This document shows positions 29,101 through 43,000 of a stretch of 64,000 nt of DNA, piece after piece (within the stretch, counting starts at the first letter, position 1; each line of letters starts with the position of its first letter). Origin of the DNA: Parietaria judaica. Lineage: Eukaryota > Streptophyta > Magnoliopsida > Rosales > Urticaceae. The notes under the pieces were generated by a model. It did no database searches and was not told where the DNA came from. It saw only the letters and a list, made by a program, of their open reading frames with translations. The position numbers were made by a program, and so were the translations under genes. The stretch is from contig CATOZS010000074.1 of the NCBI GenBank assembly GCA_954871525.1, forward strand, positions 1 through 64,000. Direction: 5' to 3'.

Positions 29101-32100
29101 ATAATTATTTTTTCAATTGGTTCGAAATTTAAGGTTGTAAAAAATGTAAAATAAAGAAATTCTATAGCATTTCCTATGGCATTTCTCGTCAACAATTTAA
29201 TCCTTGCATATTTTTGCATGAGAACTCTTGTTATATTCAAATTCCAATGTATAAGCCCTAAAATCATTATTTTTTCAATTGGTTTGAAATTTAAGCTTGT
29301 AAAAAACGTAAAATAAAGAAATGCCATAGGAAATGCTATAGCATTTCCTATAGCATTTCTCGTCAACAATTTAATCCTTGCATATTTTTGCATGAGAACT
29401 CTTGTTATATTCAAATTCCAACGTATAAGCCCTAAAATCATTATTTTTTCAATTGGTTTGAAATTTAAGGTTGTAAAAAATGTAAAATAAAGAAATGCCA
29501 TAGGAAATGCTATAGCATTTCCTATAGCATTTCTCGTCAACAATTTAATCCTTGCATATTTTTGCATGAGAACTCTTGTTATATTCAAATTCCAATGTAT
29601 AAGCCCTAAAATCATTATTTTTTCAATTGGTTTGAATTATAAGGTTGTAAAAAATGTAAAATAAAGAAATGCTATAGGAAATGCTATAGCATTTCCTATG
29701 GCATTTCTCGTCAACAATTTAATCCTTGCATATTTTTGCATGAGAACTCTTGTTATATTCCAATTCCAATGTATAAGCCCTAAAATAATTATTTTTTCAA
29801 TTGGTTCGACATTTAGGTCGTAAACAATGTAAAATAAAGAAATGCTATAGAAAATGCTATAGCATTTCCTATGGCATTTCTCGTCCACAATTTAATCCTT
29901 GCATATTTTTGCATGAGAACTCTTGTTATATTCAAATTCCAATGTATAAGCTTTAAAATCATTATTTTTTCAATTGGTTCGAAATTTAAGGTTGTAAAAA
30001 ATGTAAAATAAAGAAATGCTATAGGAAATGCTATAGCATTTCCTATGGCATTTCTCGTCAACAATTTAATCCTTGCATATTTTTGCATGAGAACTCTTGT
30101 TATATTCAAATTCCAATGTGTAAGCCCTAAAGTCATTATTTTTTTAATTGGTTCGAAATTGAAGGTTGTAAAAATTTGTCAAATAAAGAAATGCTATAGG
30201 AAATGCTATAGCATTTCCTATGGAATTTCTCGTCAACAATTTAATCCTTGCATATTTTTGCATGAGAACTCTTGTTATATTCAAATTCCAATGTATAAGC
30301 CCTAAAATCATTATTTTTTCAATTGGTTCGAAATTTAAGGTTGTAAAAAATGTAAAATAAAGAAATTCTATAGGAAATTCTATAGCATTTCCTAAGGCAT
30401 TTCTCGTCAACAATTTAATCCTTGCATATTTTTGCATGAGAACTCTTGTTATATTCAAATTCCAATGTATAAGCCCTAAAATCATTATTTTTTCAATTGG
30501 TTCGAAATTTAATGTTGTAAAAAATGGCAAATAAAGAAATGCTATAAGAAATGCTATAGCATTTCCTATAGCATTTCTCGTCAACGATTTAATCCTTGCA
30601 TATTTTTATATGAAAACTCTTGTTATATTCAAATTCCAATGTATAAGCCCTAAAATCATTATTTTTTCAATTGGTTCGAAATTTAAGGTTGTAAAAAATG
30701 TAAAATAAAGAAATTCTATAGGAAATTCTATAGCATTTCCTATGGCATTTCTCGTCAACAATTTAATCGTTGCATATTTTTACATGAGAACGCTTGTAAT
30801 ATTAAAATTTCAATGTATAAGCCCTAAAATCATTATTTTTACAATTGGTTTGAAATTTAAGGTTGTAAACAATGTAAAATAAAGAAATGCTATAGCATTT
30901 CCTCTGGCATTTCTCGTCAACAGTTTAATCCTTGCATAGTTTTGCATGAAAACGCTTGTAATATTAAAATTCCAATGTATAAGCCCTAAAATCATTATTT
31001 TTTCAATTGGTTCGAAATTTAAGGTTGTAAAAAATGTAAAATAAAGAAATGCTATAGGAAATGCTATAGCATTTCCTATGGCATTTCTCGTCAACAATTT
31101 AATCCTTGCATATTTTTGCATGAGAACTCTTGTTATATTCAAATTCCAATGTGTAAGCCCTAAAATCATTATTTTTTTAATTGGTTCGAAATTGAAGGTT
31201 GTAAAAATTTGTCAAATAAAGAAATGCTATAGGAAATGCTATAGCATTTCCTATGGAATTTCTCGTCAACAATTTAATCCTTGCATATTTTTGCATGAGA
31301 ACTCTTGTTATATTCAAATTCCAATGTATAAGCCCTAAAATCATTATTTTTTCAATTGGTTCGAAATTTAAGGTTGTAAAAAATGTAAAATAAAGAAATT
31401 CTATAGGAAATTCTATAGCATTTCCTAAGGCATTTCTCGTCAACAATTTAATCCTTGCATATTTTTGCATGAGAAATCTTGTTATATTCAAATTCCAATG
31501 TATAAGCCCTAAAATCATTATTTTTTCAATTGGTTCGAAATTTAATGTTGTAAAAAATGGCAAATAAAGAAATGCTATAAGAAATGCTATAGCATTTCCT
31601 ATAGCATTTCTCGTCAACGATTTAATCCTTGCATATTTTTGCATGAAAACTCTTGTTATATTCAAATTCCAATGTATAAGCCCTAAAATCATTATTTTTT
31701 CAATTGGTTCGAAATTTAAGGTTGTAAAAAATGTAAAATAAAGAAATTCTATAGGAAATTCTATAGCATTTCCTATGGCATTTCTCGTCAACAATTTAAT
31801 CGTTGCATATTTTTACATGAGAACGCTTGTAATATTAAAATTTCAATGTATAAGCCCTAAAATCATTATTTTTACAATTGGTTTGAAATTTAAGGTTGTA
31901 AACAATGTAAAATAAAGAAATGCTATAGCATTTCCTCTGGCATTTCTCGTCAACAGTTTAATCCTTGCATAGTTTTGCATGAAAACGCTTGTAATATTAA
32001 AATTCCAATGTATAAGCCCTAAAATCATTATTTTTTCAATTGGTTCGAAATTTAAGGTTGTAAAAAATGTAAAATAAAGAAATGCTATAGGAAATGCTAT

Positions 32101-34056
32101 AGCATTTCCTATGGCATTTCTCGTCAACAATTTAATCCTTGCATATTTTTGCATGAGAACTCTTGTTATATTCAAATTCCAATGTATAAGCCCTAAAATC
32201 ATTATTTTTTCAATTGGTTCGAAATTTAAGGTTGTAAAAAATGTAAAATAAAGAAATGCTATAGGAAATGCTATAGAATTTCCTATGGCATTTCTCGTCA
32301 ACAATTTAATCCTTGCATATTTTTGCATAAGAACTCTTGTTATATTCCAATTCCAATGTATAAGCCCTAAAATAATTATTTTTTCAATTGGTTCGAAATT
32401 TAAGGTTGTAAAAAATGTAAAATAAAGAAATTCTATAGCATTTCCTATGGCATTTCTCGTCAACAATTTAATCCTTGCATATTTTTGCATGAGAACTCTT
32501 GTTATATTCAAATTCCAATGTATAAGCCCTAAAATCATTATTTTTTCAATTGGTTTGAAATTTAAGCTTGTAAAAAACGTAAAATAAAGAAATGCTATAG
32601 GAAATGCTATAGCATTTCCTATAGCATTTCTCGTCAACAATTTAATCCTTGCATATTTTTGCATGAGAACTCTTGTTATATTCAAATTCCAACGTATAAG
32701 CCCTAAAATCATTATTTTTTCAATTGGTTTGAAATTTAAGGTTGTAAAAAATGTAAAATAAAGAAATGCTATAGGAAATGCTATAGCATTTCCTATAGCA
32801 TTTCTCGTCAACATTTTAATCCTTGCATATTTTTGCATGAGAACTCTTGTTATATTCCAATTCCAATGTATAAGCCCTAAAATAAATATTTTTTCAATTA
32901 GTTCGAAATTTAAGGTTGTAAAAAATGTAAAATAAAGAAATTCTATAGCATTTCCTATGGCGTTTCTCGTCAACAATTTAATCCTTGCATATTTTTGCAT
33001 GAGAACTCTTGTTATATTCAAATTCCAATGTATAAGCCCTAAAATCATTATTTTTTCAATTGGTTCGAAATTTAAGGTTGTAAAAAATGTAAAATAAAGA
33101 AATGCCATAGGAAATGCTATAGCATTTCCTATGGCATTTCTCGTCAACATTTTAATCCTTGCATATTTTTGCATGAGAACTCTTGTTATATTCCAATTCC
33201 AATGTATAAGCCCTAAAATAAATATTTTTTCAATTAGTTCGAAATTTAAGGTTGTAAAAAATGTAAAATAAAGAAATTCTATAGCATTTCCTATGGCGTT
33301 TCTCGTCAACAATTTAATCCTTGCATATTTTTGCATGAGAACTCTTGTTATATTCCAATTCCAATGTATAAGCCCTAAAATAATTATTTTTTCAATTGGT
33401 TCGAAATTTAAGGTTGTAAAAAATGTAAAATAAAGAAATTCTATAGCATTTCCTATGGCATTTCTCGTCAACAATTTAATCCTTGCATATTTTTGCATCA
33501 GAACTCTTGTTATATTCAAATTCCAATGTATAAGCCCTAAAATCATTATTTTTTCAATTGGTTTGAAATTTAAGGTTGTAAAAAATGTAAAATAAAGAAA
33601 TGCTATAGGAAATGCTATAGCATTTCGTATGGCATTTCTCGTCAACAATTTAATCCTTGCATATTTTTGCATGAGAACTCTTGTTATATTCCAATTCCAA
33701 TGTATAAGCCCTAAAATAATTATTTTTTCAATTGGTTCGAAATTTAAGGTTGTAAAAAATGTAAAATAAAGAAATTCTATAGCATTTCCTATGGCATTTC
33801 TTGTCAACAATTTAATCCTTGCATATTTTTGCATGAGAACTCTTGTTATATTCAAATTCCAATGTATAAGCCCTAAAATCATTATTTTTTCAATTGGTTT
33901 GAAATTTAATGTTGTAAAAAATGTAAAATAAAGAAATGCTATAGGAAATGCTATAGCATTTCGTATGAAATTTCTCGTCAACAATTTAATCCTTGCATAT
34001 TTTTGCATGAGAACTCTTGTTATATTCAAATTCCAATGTATAAGCCCTAAAATCAT
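14152..34056. repeat. HOR block 3: units of about 2.24-2.42 kb
   Basis: A marked monomer (AATGTGTAAGCCC followed by TTTTTTTAATTGG, AAATTGAAGG and AAATTTGTCAAATAAAG) recurs with its start at about 14384, 16644, 19061, 21472, 23712, 27807, 30045 and 31078. Intervals are 2260, 2417, 2411, 2240, 4095, 2238 and 1033 bp. The 2240-bp unit is repeated almost exactly (22239-23555 matches 24479-25795). The 2417 and 2411 forms differ by a 6-bp insertion at about 18695. The 4095 and 1033 steps show that deletions and rearrangements have reshuffled whole units. Confidence 0.8.
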
Positions 34057-37000
34057 TATTTTTTCAATTGGTTCGACTTTTAGGTCGTAAACAATGTAAA
34101 ATAAAGAAATGCTATAGGAAATGCTATAGCATTTCCTATGGAATTTAACGTCAACAATTTAATCCTTGCATATTTTTGCATGAGAACGCTTGTAATATTA
34201 AAATTCCAACATATAAGCCCTAAAATCATTATTTTTTCAATTGGTTTGAAATTTAAGGTTGTAAAAAATGTAAAATAAAGAAATGCTATAGGAAATGCTA
34301 TAGCATTTCCTATGGCGTTTCTCGTCAACAATTTAATCCTTGCATATTTTTGCATGAGAACTCTTGTTATATTCAAATTCCAATGTATAAGCCCTAAAAT
34401 CATTATTTTTTCAATTGGTTTGAAATATAAGGTTGTAAAAAATGTAAAATAAAGAAATGCTATAGGAAATGCTATAGCATTTCCTATGGCATTTCTCGTC
34501 AACAATTTAATCCTTGCATATTTTTGCATGAGAACTCTTGTTATATTCCAATTCCAATGTATAAGCCCTAAAATAATTATTTTTTCAATTGGTTCGACTT
34601 TTAGGTCGTAAACAATGTAAAATAAAGAAATGCTATAGGAAATGCTATAGCATTTCCTATGGAATTAACGTCAACAATTTAATCCTTGCATATTTTTGCA
34701 TGAGAACGCTTGTAATATTAAAATTCCAATGTATAAGCCCTAAAATCATTATTTTTTCAATTGGTTCGAAATTTAAGGTTGTAAAAAATGTAAAATAAAG
34801 AAATGCTATAGGAAATGCTATAGCATTTCCTATGGCATTTCTCGTCAACATTTTAATCCTTGCATATTTTTGCATGAGAACTCTTGTTATATTCCAATTC
34901 CAATGTATAAGCCCTAAAATAATTATTTTTTCAATTGGTTCGAAATTTAAGGTTGTAAAAAATGTAAAATAAAGAAATTCTATAGCATTTCCTATGGCGT
35001 TTCTCGTCAACAATTTAATCCTTGCATATTTTTGCATTAGAACTCTTGTTATATTCAAATTCCAATGTATAAGCCCTAAAATCATTATTTTTTCAATTGG
35101 TTTGAAATTTAAGGTTGTAAAAAATGTAAAATAAAGAAATGCTATAGGAAATGCTATAGCATTTCGTATGGCATTTCTCGTCAACAATTTAATCCTTGCA
35201 TATTTTTGCGTGAGAACTCTTGTTATATTCAAATTCCAATGTATAAGCCCTATAATCATTTTTTTTTCAATTGGTTTGAAATTTTAGGTCGTAAACAATG
35301 TAAAATAAAGAAATGCTATAGGAAATGCTAGTATTTCCTATGGCATTTCTCGTCAACAATTTAATCCTTGCATATTTTTGCATGAGAACTCTTGTTATAT
35401 TAAAATTCCAATTTATAAGCTTTAAAATCATTATTTTTTCAATTGGTTCGAAATTTAAGGTTGTAAAAAATGTAAAATAAAGAAATGCTATAGGAAATGC
35501 TATAGCATTTCCTATGGCATTTCTCGTCAACAATTTAATCCTTGCATATTTTTGCATGAGAACTCTTGTTATATTCAAATTCCAATGTATAAGCCCTAAA
35601 ATCATTATTTTTTCAATTGGTTTTAAATTTAAGGTTGTAAAAAATGTAAAATAAAGAAATGCTATAGGAAATGCTATAGCATTTCGTATGGCATTTCTCG
35701 TCAACAATTTAATCCTTGCATATTTTTGCATGAGAACTCTTGTTATATTCAAATTCCAATGTATAAGCCCTATAATCATTTTTTTTTCAATTGGTTTGAA
35801 ATTTTAGGTCGTAAAAAATGTAAAATAAAGAAATGCTATAGGAAATGCTAGTATTTCCTATGGCATTTCTCGTCAACAATTTAATCCTTGCATATTTTTG
35901 CATGAGAACTCTTGTTATATTCAAATTCCAATGTATAAGCCCTAAAATCATTATTTTTTCAATTGGTTTTGGAATTTAAGATTGTAAAAAATGTAAAATA
36001 AAGAAATGCTATAGGCATTTCTCGTCAACAATTTAATCCTTGCATATTTTTGCATGAGAACTCTTGTTATATTCAAATTCCAATGTATAAGCCCTATAAT
36101 CATTTTTTTTCAGTTGGTTTGAAATTTTAGGTCGTAAACAATGTAAAATAAAGAAATGCTATAGGAAATGCTAGTATTTCCTATGGCATTTCTCGTCAAC
36201 AATTTAATCCTTGCATATATTTGCATGAGAACTCTTGTTATATTCAAATTCCAATTTATAAGCTTTAAAATCATTATTTTTTCAATTGGTTCGAAATTTA
36301 AAGTTGTAAAAAATGTAAAATAAAGAAATGCTATAGGAAATGCTATAGCATTTCCTATGGCATTTCTCGTCAACAATTTAATCCTTGCATATTTTTGCAT
36401 GAGAACTCTTGTTATATTCAAATTCCAATGTATAAGCCCTAAAATCATTATTTTTTCAATTGGTTTGAAATTTAAGGTTGTAAAAAATGTAAAATAAAGA
36501 AATGCTATAGGAAATGCTATAGCATTTCGTATGGCATTTCTCGTCAACAATTTAATCCTTGCATATTTTTGCATGAGAACTCTTGTTATATTCAAATTCC
36601 AATGTATAAGCCCTATAATTAATTTTTTTCAATTGGTTTGAAATTTTTGGTCGTAAACAATGTAAAATAAAGAAATGCTATAGGAAATGCTAGTATTTCC
36701 TATGGCATTTCTCGTCAACAATTTAATCCTTGCATATTTTTGCATGAGAACTCTTGTTATATTCAAATTCCAATGTATAAGCACTAATATCATTATTTTT
36801 TCAATTGGTTAGAAATTTAAGGTTGTTAAAAAATGTAAAATAAAGAAATGCTATAGGAAATGCTATAGCATTTCCTATAGCATTTCCTATGGTATTTCTC
36901 GTCAACAATTTAATCCTTGCATATTTTTGCATGAGAACTCTTGTTATATTCCAATTCCAATGTATAAGCCCTAAAATAATTATTTTTTCAATTGGTTCGA

Positions 37001-40000
37001 CTTTTAGGTCGTAAACAATGTAAAATAAAGAAATGTTATAGGAAATGCTATAGCATTTCCTATGGAATTTAACGTCAACAATTTAATCCTTGCATATTTT
37101 TGCATTAGAACGCTTGTAATATTAAAATTCCAATGTATAAGCCCTAAAATCATTATTTTTTCAATTGGTTCGAAATTTAAGGTTGTAAAAAATGTAAAAT
37201 AAAGAAATGCTATAGGAAATGCTATAGCATTTCCTATGGCATTTCTCGTCAACATTTTAATCCTTGCATATTTTTGCATGAGAACTCTTGTTATATTCAA
37301 ATTCCAATGTATAAGCCCTAAAATCATTATTTTTTCAATTGGTTTGAAATTTAAGGTTGTAAAAAATGTAAAATAAAGAAATGCTATAGGAAATGCTATA
37401 GCATTTCGTATGGCATTTCTCGTCAACAATTTAATCCTTGCATATTTTTGCATGAGAACTCTTGTTATATTCAAATTCCAATGTATAAGCCCTAAAATAA
37501 TTATTTTTTCAATTGGTTCGACTTTTAGGTCGTAAACAATGTAAAATAAAGAAATGCTATAGGAAATGCTATAGCATTTCCTATGGAATTTAACGTCAAC
37601 AATTTAATCCTTGCATATTTTTGCATGAGAACGCTTGTAATATTAAAATTCCAATGTATAAGCCCTAAAATCATTATTTTTTCAATTGGTTAGAAATTTA
37701 AGGTTGTAAAAAATGTAAAATAAAGAAATGCTATAGGAAATGCTATAGCATTTCCTATGGCATTTCTCGTCAACAATTTAATCCTTGCATATTTTTGCAT
37801 GAGAACTCTTGTTATATTCCAATTCCAATGTATAAGCCCTAAAATAATTATTTTTTCAATTGGTTCGAAATTTAAGGTTGTAAAAAATGTAAAATAAAGA
37901 AATTCTATAGCATTTCCTATGGCATTTCTCGTCAACAATTTAATCCTTGCATATTTTTGCATGAGAACTCTTGTTATATTCAAATTCCAATGTATAAGCC
38001 CTAAAATCATTATTTTTTCAATTGGTTTGAAATTTAAGGTTGTAAAAAATGTAAAATAAAGAAATGCTATAGGAAATGCTATAGCATTTCGTATGGCATT
38101 TCTCGTCAACAATTTAATCCTTGCATATTTTTGCATGAGAACTCTTGTTATATTCCAATTCCAATGTATAAGACCTAAAATAATTATTTTTTCAATTGGT
38201 TCGAAATTTAAGGTTGTAAAAAATGTAAAATAAAGAAATGCTATAGCATTTCCTATGGCATTTCTTGTCAACAATTTAATCCTTGCATATTTTTGCATGA
38301 GAACTCTTGTTATATTCAAATTCCAATGTATAAGCCCTAAAATCATTATTTTTTCAATTGGTTTGAAATTTAATGTTGTAAAAAATGTAAAATAAAGAAA
38401 TGCTATAGGAAATGCTATAGCATTTCGTATGGAATTTCTCGTCAACAATTTAATCCTTGCATATTTTTGCATGAGAACTCTTGTTATATTCAAATTCCAA
38501 TGTATAAGCCCTAAAATCATTATTTTTTCAATTGGTTCGACTTTTAGGTCGTAAACAATGTAAAATAAAGAAATGCTATAGGAAATGCTATAGCATTTCC
38601 TATGGAATTTAACGTCAACAATTTAATCCTTGCATATTTTTGCATGAGAACGCTTGTAATATTAAAATTCCAACGTATAAGCCCTAAAATCATTATTTTT
38701 TCAATTGGTTTGAAATTTAAGGTTGTAAAAAATGTAAAATAAAGAAATGCTATAGGAAATGCTATAGCATTTCCTATAGTATTTCTTGTCAACAATTTAA
38801 TCCTTGCATATTTTTGCATGAGAACTCTTGTTATATTCAAATTCCAATGTATAAGCCCTAAAATCATTATTTTTTCAATTGGTTTGAAATATAAGGTTGT
38901 AAAAAATGTAAAATAAAGAAATGCTATAGGAAATGCTATAGCATTTCCTATGGCATTTCTCGTCAACAATTTAATCCTTGCATATTTTTGCATGAGAACT
39001 CTTGTTATATTCCAATTCCAATGTATAAGCCCTAAAATAATTATTTTTTCAATTGGTTCGACTTTTAGGTCGTAAACAATGTAAAATAAAGAAATGCTAT
39101 AGGAAATGCTATAGCATTTCCTATGGAATTTAACGTCAACAATTTAATCCTTGCATATTTTTGCATGAGAACGCTTGTAATATTAAAATTCCAATGTATA
39201 AGCCCTAAAATCATTATTTTTTCAATTTGTTCGAAATTTAAGGTTGTAAAAAATGTAAAATAAAGAAATGCTATAGGAAATGCTATAGCATTTCCTATGG
39301 CATTTCTCGTCAACATTTTAATCCTTGCATATTTTTGCATGAGAACTCTTGTTATATTCCAATTCCGATGCATAAGCCCTAAAATAATTATTTTTTCAAT
39401 TGGTTCGAAATTTAAGGTTGTAAAAAATGTAAAATAAAGAAATTCTATAGCATTTCCTATGGCGTTTCTCGTCAACAATTTAATCCTTGCATATTTTTGC
39501 ATGAGAACTCTTGTTATATTCAAATTCCAATGTATAAGCCCTAAAATCATTATTTTTTCAATTGGTTTGAAATTTAAGGTTGTAAAAAATGTAAAATAAA
39601 GAAATGCTATAGGAAATGCTATAGCATTTCGTATGGCATTTCTCGTCAACAATTTAATCCTTGTATATTTTTGCATGAGAACTCTTGTTATATTCAAATT
39701 CCAATGTATAAGCCCTATAATCATTTTTTTTTCAATTGGTTTGAAATTTTAGGTCGTAAACAATGTAAAATAAAGAAATGCTATAGGAAATGCTAGTATT
39801 TCCTATGGCATTTCTCGTCAACAATTTAATCCTTGCATATTTTTGCATGAGAACTCTTGTTATATTCAAATTCCAATTTATAAGCTTTAAAATCATTATT
39901 TTTTCAATTGGTTCGAAATTTAAGGTTGTAAAAAATGTAAAATAAAGAAATGCTATAGGAAATGCTATAGCATTTCCTATGGCATTTCTCGTCAACAATT

Positions 40001-43000
40001 TAATCCTTGCATATTTTTGCATGAGAACTCTTGTTATATTCAAATTCCAATGTATAAGCCCTAAAATCATTATTTTTTCAATTGGTTTGAAATTTAAGGT
40101 TGTAAAAAATGTAAAATAAAGAAATGCTATAGGAAATGCTATAGCATTTCGTATGGCATTTCTCGTCAACAATTTAATCCTTGCATATTTTTGCATGAGA
40201 ACTCTTGTTATATTCAAATTCCAATGTATAAGCCCTATAATCATTTTTTTTTCAATTGGTTTGAAATTTTAGGTCGTAAACAATGTAAAATAAAGAAATG
40301 CTATAGGAAATGCTAGTATTTCCTATGGCATTTCTCGTCAACAATTTAATCCATGCATATTTTTGCATGAGAACTCTTGTTATATTCAAATTCCAATGTA
40401 TAAGCCCTAAAATCATTATTTTTTCAATTGGTTTGAAATTTAAGGTTGTAAAAAATGTAAAATAAAGAAATGCTATAGGCATTTCTCGTCATCAATTTAA
40501 TCCTTGCATATTTTTGCATGAGAACTCTTGTTATATTCAAATTCCAATGTATAAGCCCTATAATCATTTTTTTTTCAATTGGTTTGAAATTTTAGGTCGT
40601 AAACAATGTAAAATAAAGAAATGCTATAGGAAATGCTAGTATTTCCTATGGCATTTCTCGTCAACAATTTAATCCTTGCATATATTTGCATGAGAACTCT
40701 TGTTATATTCAAATTCCAATTTATAAGCTTTAAAATCATTATTTTTTCAATTGGTTCGAAATTTAAAGTTGTAAAAAATGTAAAATAAAGAAATGCTATA
40801 GGAAATGCTATAGCATTTCCTATGGCATTTCTCGTCAACAATTTAATCCTTGCATATTTTTTCATGAGAACTCTTGTTATATTCAAATTCCAATGTATAA
40901 GCCCTAAAATCATTATTTTTTCAATTGGTTTGAAATTTAAGGTTGTAAAAAATGTAAAATAAAGAAATGCTATAGGCATTTCTCGTCATCAATTTAATCC
41001 TTGCATATTTTTGCATGAGAACTCTTGTTATATTCAAATTCCAATGTATAAGCCCTATAATCATTTTTTTTTCAATTGGTTTGAAATTTTAGGTCGTAAA
41101 CAATGTAAAATAAAGAAATGCTATAGGAAATGCTAGTATTTCCTATGGCATTTCTCGTCAACAATTTAATCCTTGCATATATTTGCATGAGAACTCTTGT
41201 TATATTCAAATTCCAATTTATAAGCTTTAAAATCATTATTTTTTCAATTGGTTCGAAATTTAAAGTTGTAAAAAATGTAAAATAAAGAAATGCTATAGGA
41301 AATGCTATAGCATTTCCTATGGCATTTCTCGTCAACAATTTAATCCTTGCATATTTTTTCATGAGAACTCTTGTTATATTCAAATTCCAATGTATAAGCC
41401 CTAAAATCATTATTTTTTCAATTGGTTTGAAATTTAAGGTTGTAAAAAATGTAAAATAAAGAAATGCTATAGGAAATGCTATAGCATTTCATATGGCATT
41501 TCTCGTCAACAATTTAATCCTTGCATATTTTTGCATGAGAACTCTTGTTATATTCAAATTCCAATGTATAAGCCCTATAATCAATTTTTTTCAATTGGTT
41601 TGAAATTTTAGGTCGTAAACAATGTAAAATAAAGAAATGCTATAGGAAATGCTAGTATTTCCTATGGCATTTCTCGTCAACAATTTAATCCTTGCATATT
41701 TTTGCATGAGAACTCTTGTTATATTCAAATTCCAATTTATAAGCTTTAAAATCATTATTTTTTCAATTGGTTCGAAATTTAAGGTTGTAAAAAATGTAAA
41801 ATAAAGAAATGCTATAGGAAATGCTATAGCATTTCCTATGGCATTTCTTGTCAACAATTTAATCCTTGCATATTTTTGCATGAGAACTCTTGTTATATTC
41901 AAATTCCAATGTATAAGCTTTAAAATCATTATTTTTTCAATTGGTTTGAAATTTAAGGTTGTAAAAAATGTAAAATAAAGAAATGCTATAGGAAATGCTA
42001 TAGCATTTCCTATGGGATTTCTCGTCAACAATTTAATCCTTGCATATTTTGGTATGAGAACTCTTGTTATATTCAAATTCCAATGTATAAGCCCTAAAAT
42101 CATTATTTTTTCAATTGGTTCGACTTTTAGGTCGTAAACAATGTAAAATAAAGAAATGCTTTAGGAAATGCTAGCATTTCCTATGGCATTTCTCGTCAAC
42201 AATTTAATCCTTGCATATTTTTGCATGAGAACTCTTGTTATATTCCAATTCCAATGTATAAGCCCTAAAATAATTATTTTTTCAATTGGTTCGACTTTTA
42301 GGTCGTAAACAATGTAAAATAAAGAAATGCTATAGGAAATGCTATAGCATTTCCTATGGAATTTAACGTCAACAATTTAATCCTTGCATATTTTTGCATG
42401 AGAACGCTTGTAATATTAAAATTCCAATGTATAAGCACTAAAATCATTATTTTTTCAATTGGTTCGAAATTTAAGGTTGTAAAAAATGTAAAATAAAGAA
42501 ATGCTATAGGAAATGCTATAGCATTTCCTATGGCATTTCTCGTCAACATTTTAATCCTTGCATATTTTTGCATGAGAACTCTTGTTATATTCCAATTCCA
42601 ATGTATAAGCCCTAAAATAATTATTTTTTCAATTGGTTCGAAATTTAAGGTTGTAAAAAATGTAAAATAAAGAAATTCTATAGCATTTCCTATGGCGTTT
42701 CTCGTCAATAATTTAATCCTTGCATATTTTTGCATGAGAACTCTTGTTATATTCAAATTCCAATGTATAAGCCCTAAAATCATTATTTTTTCAATTGGTT
42801 TGAAATTTAAGGTTGTAAAAAATGTAAAATAAAGAAATGCTATAGGAAATGCTATAGCATTTCGTATGGCATTTCTCGTCAACAATTTAATCCTTGCATA
42901 TTTTTGCATGAGAACTCTTGTTATATTCAAATTCCAATGTATAAGCCCTATAATAATTTTTTTTTCAATTGGTTTGAAATTTTAGGTCGTAAACAATGTA

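Noticed and set aside
31843..34056. 737-codon minus-strand open frame (and dozens of 100-440 codon frames) in the satellite
   Set aside because: The monomer is 174 bp (58 codons) and happens to lack minus-frame stops, so any run of monomers without a 1- or 2-bp indel stays open. The 173-, 152-bp and other variants break it freely, and the peptide is a pure repeat with no start or promoter context.
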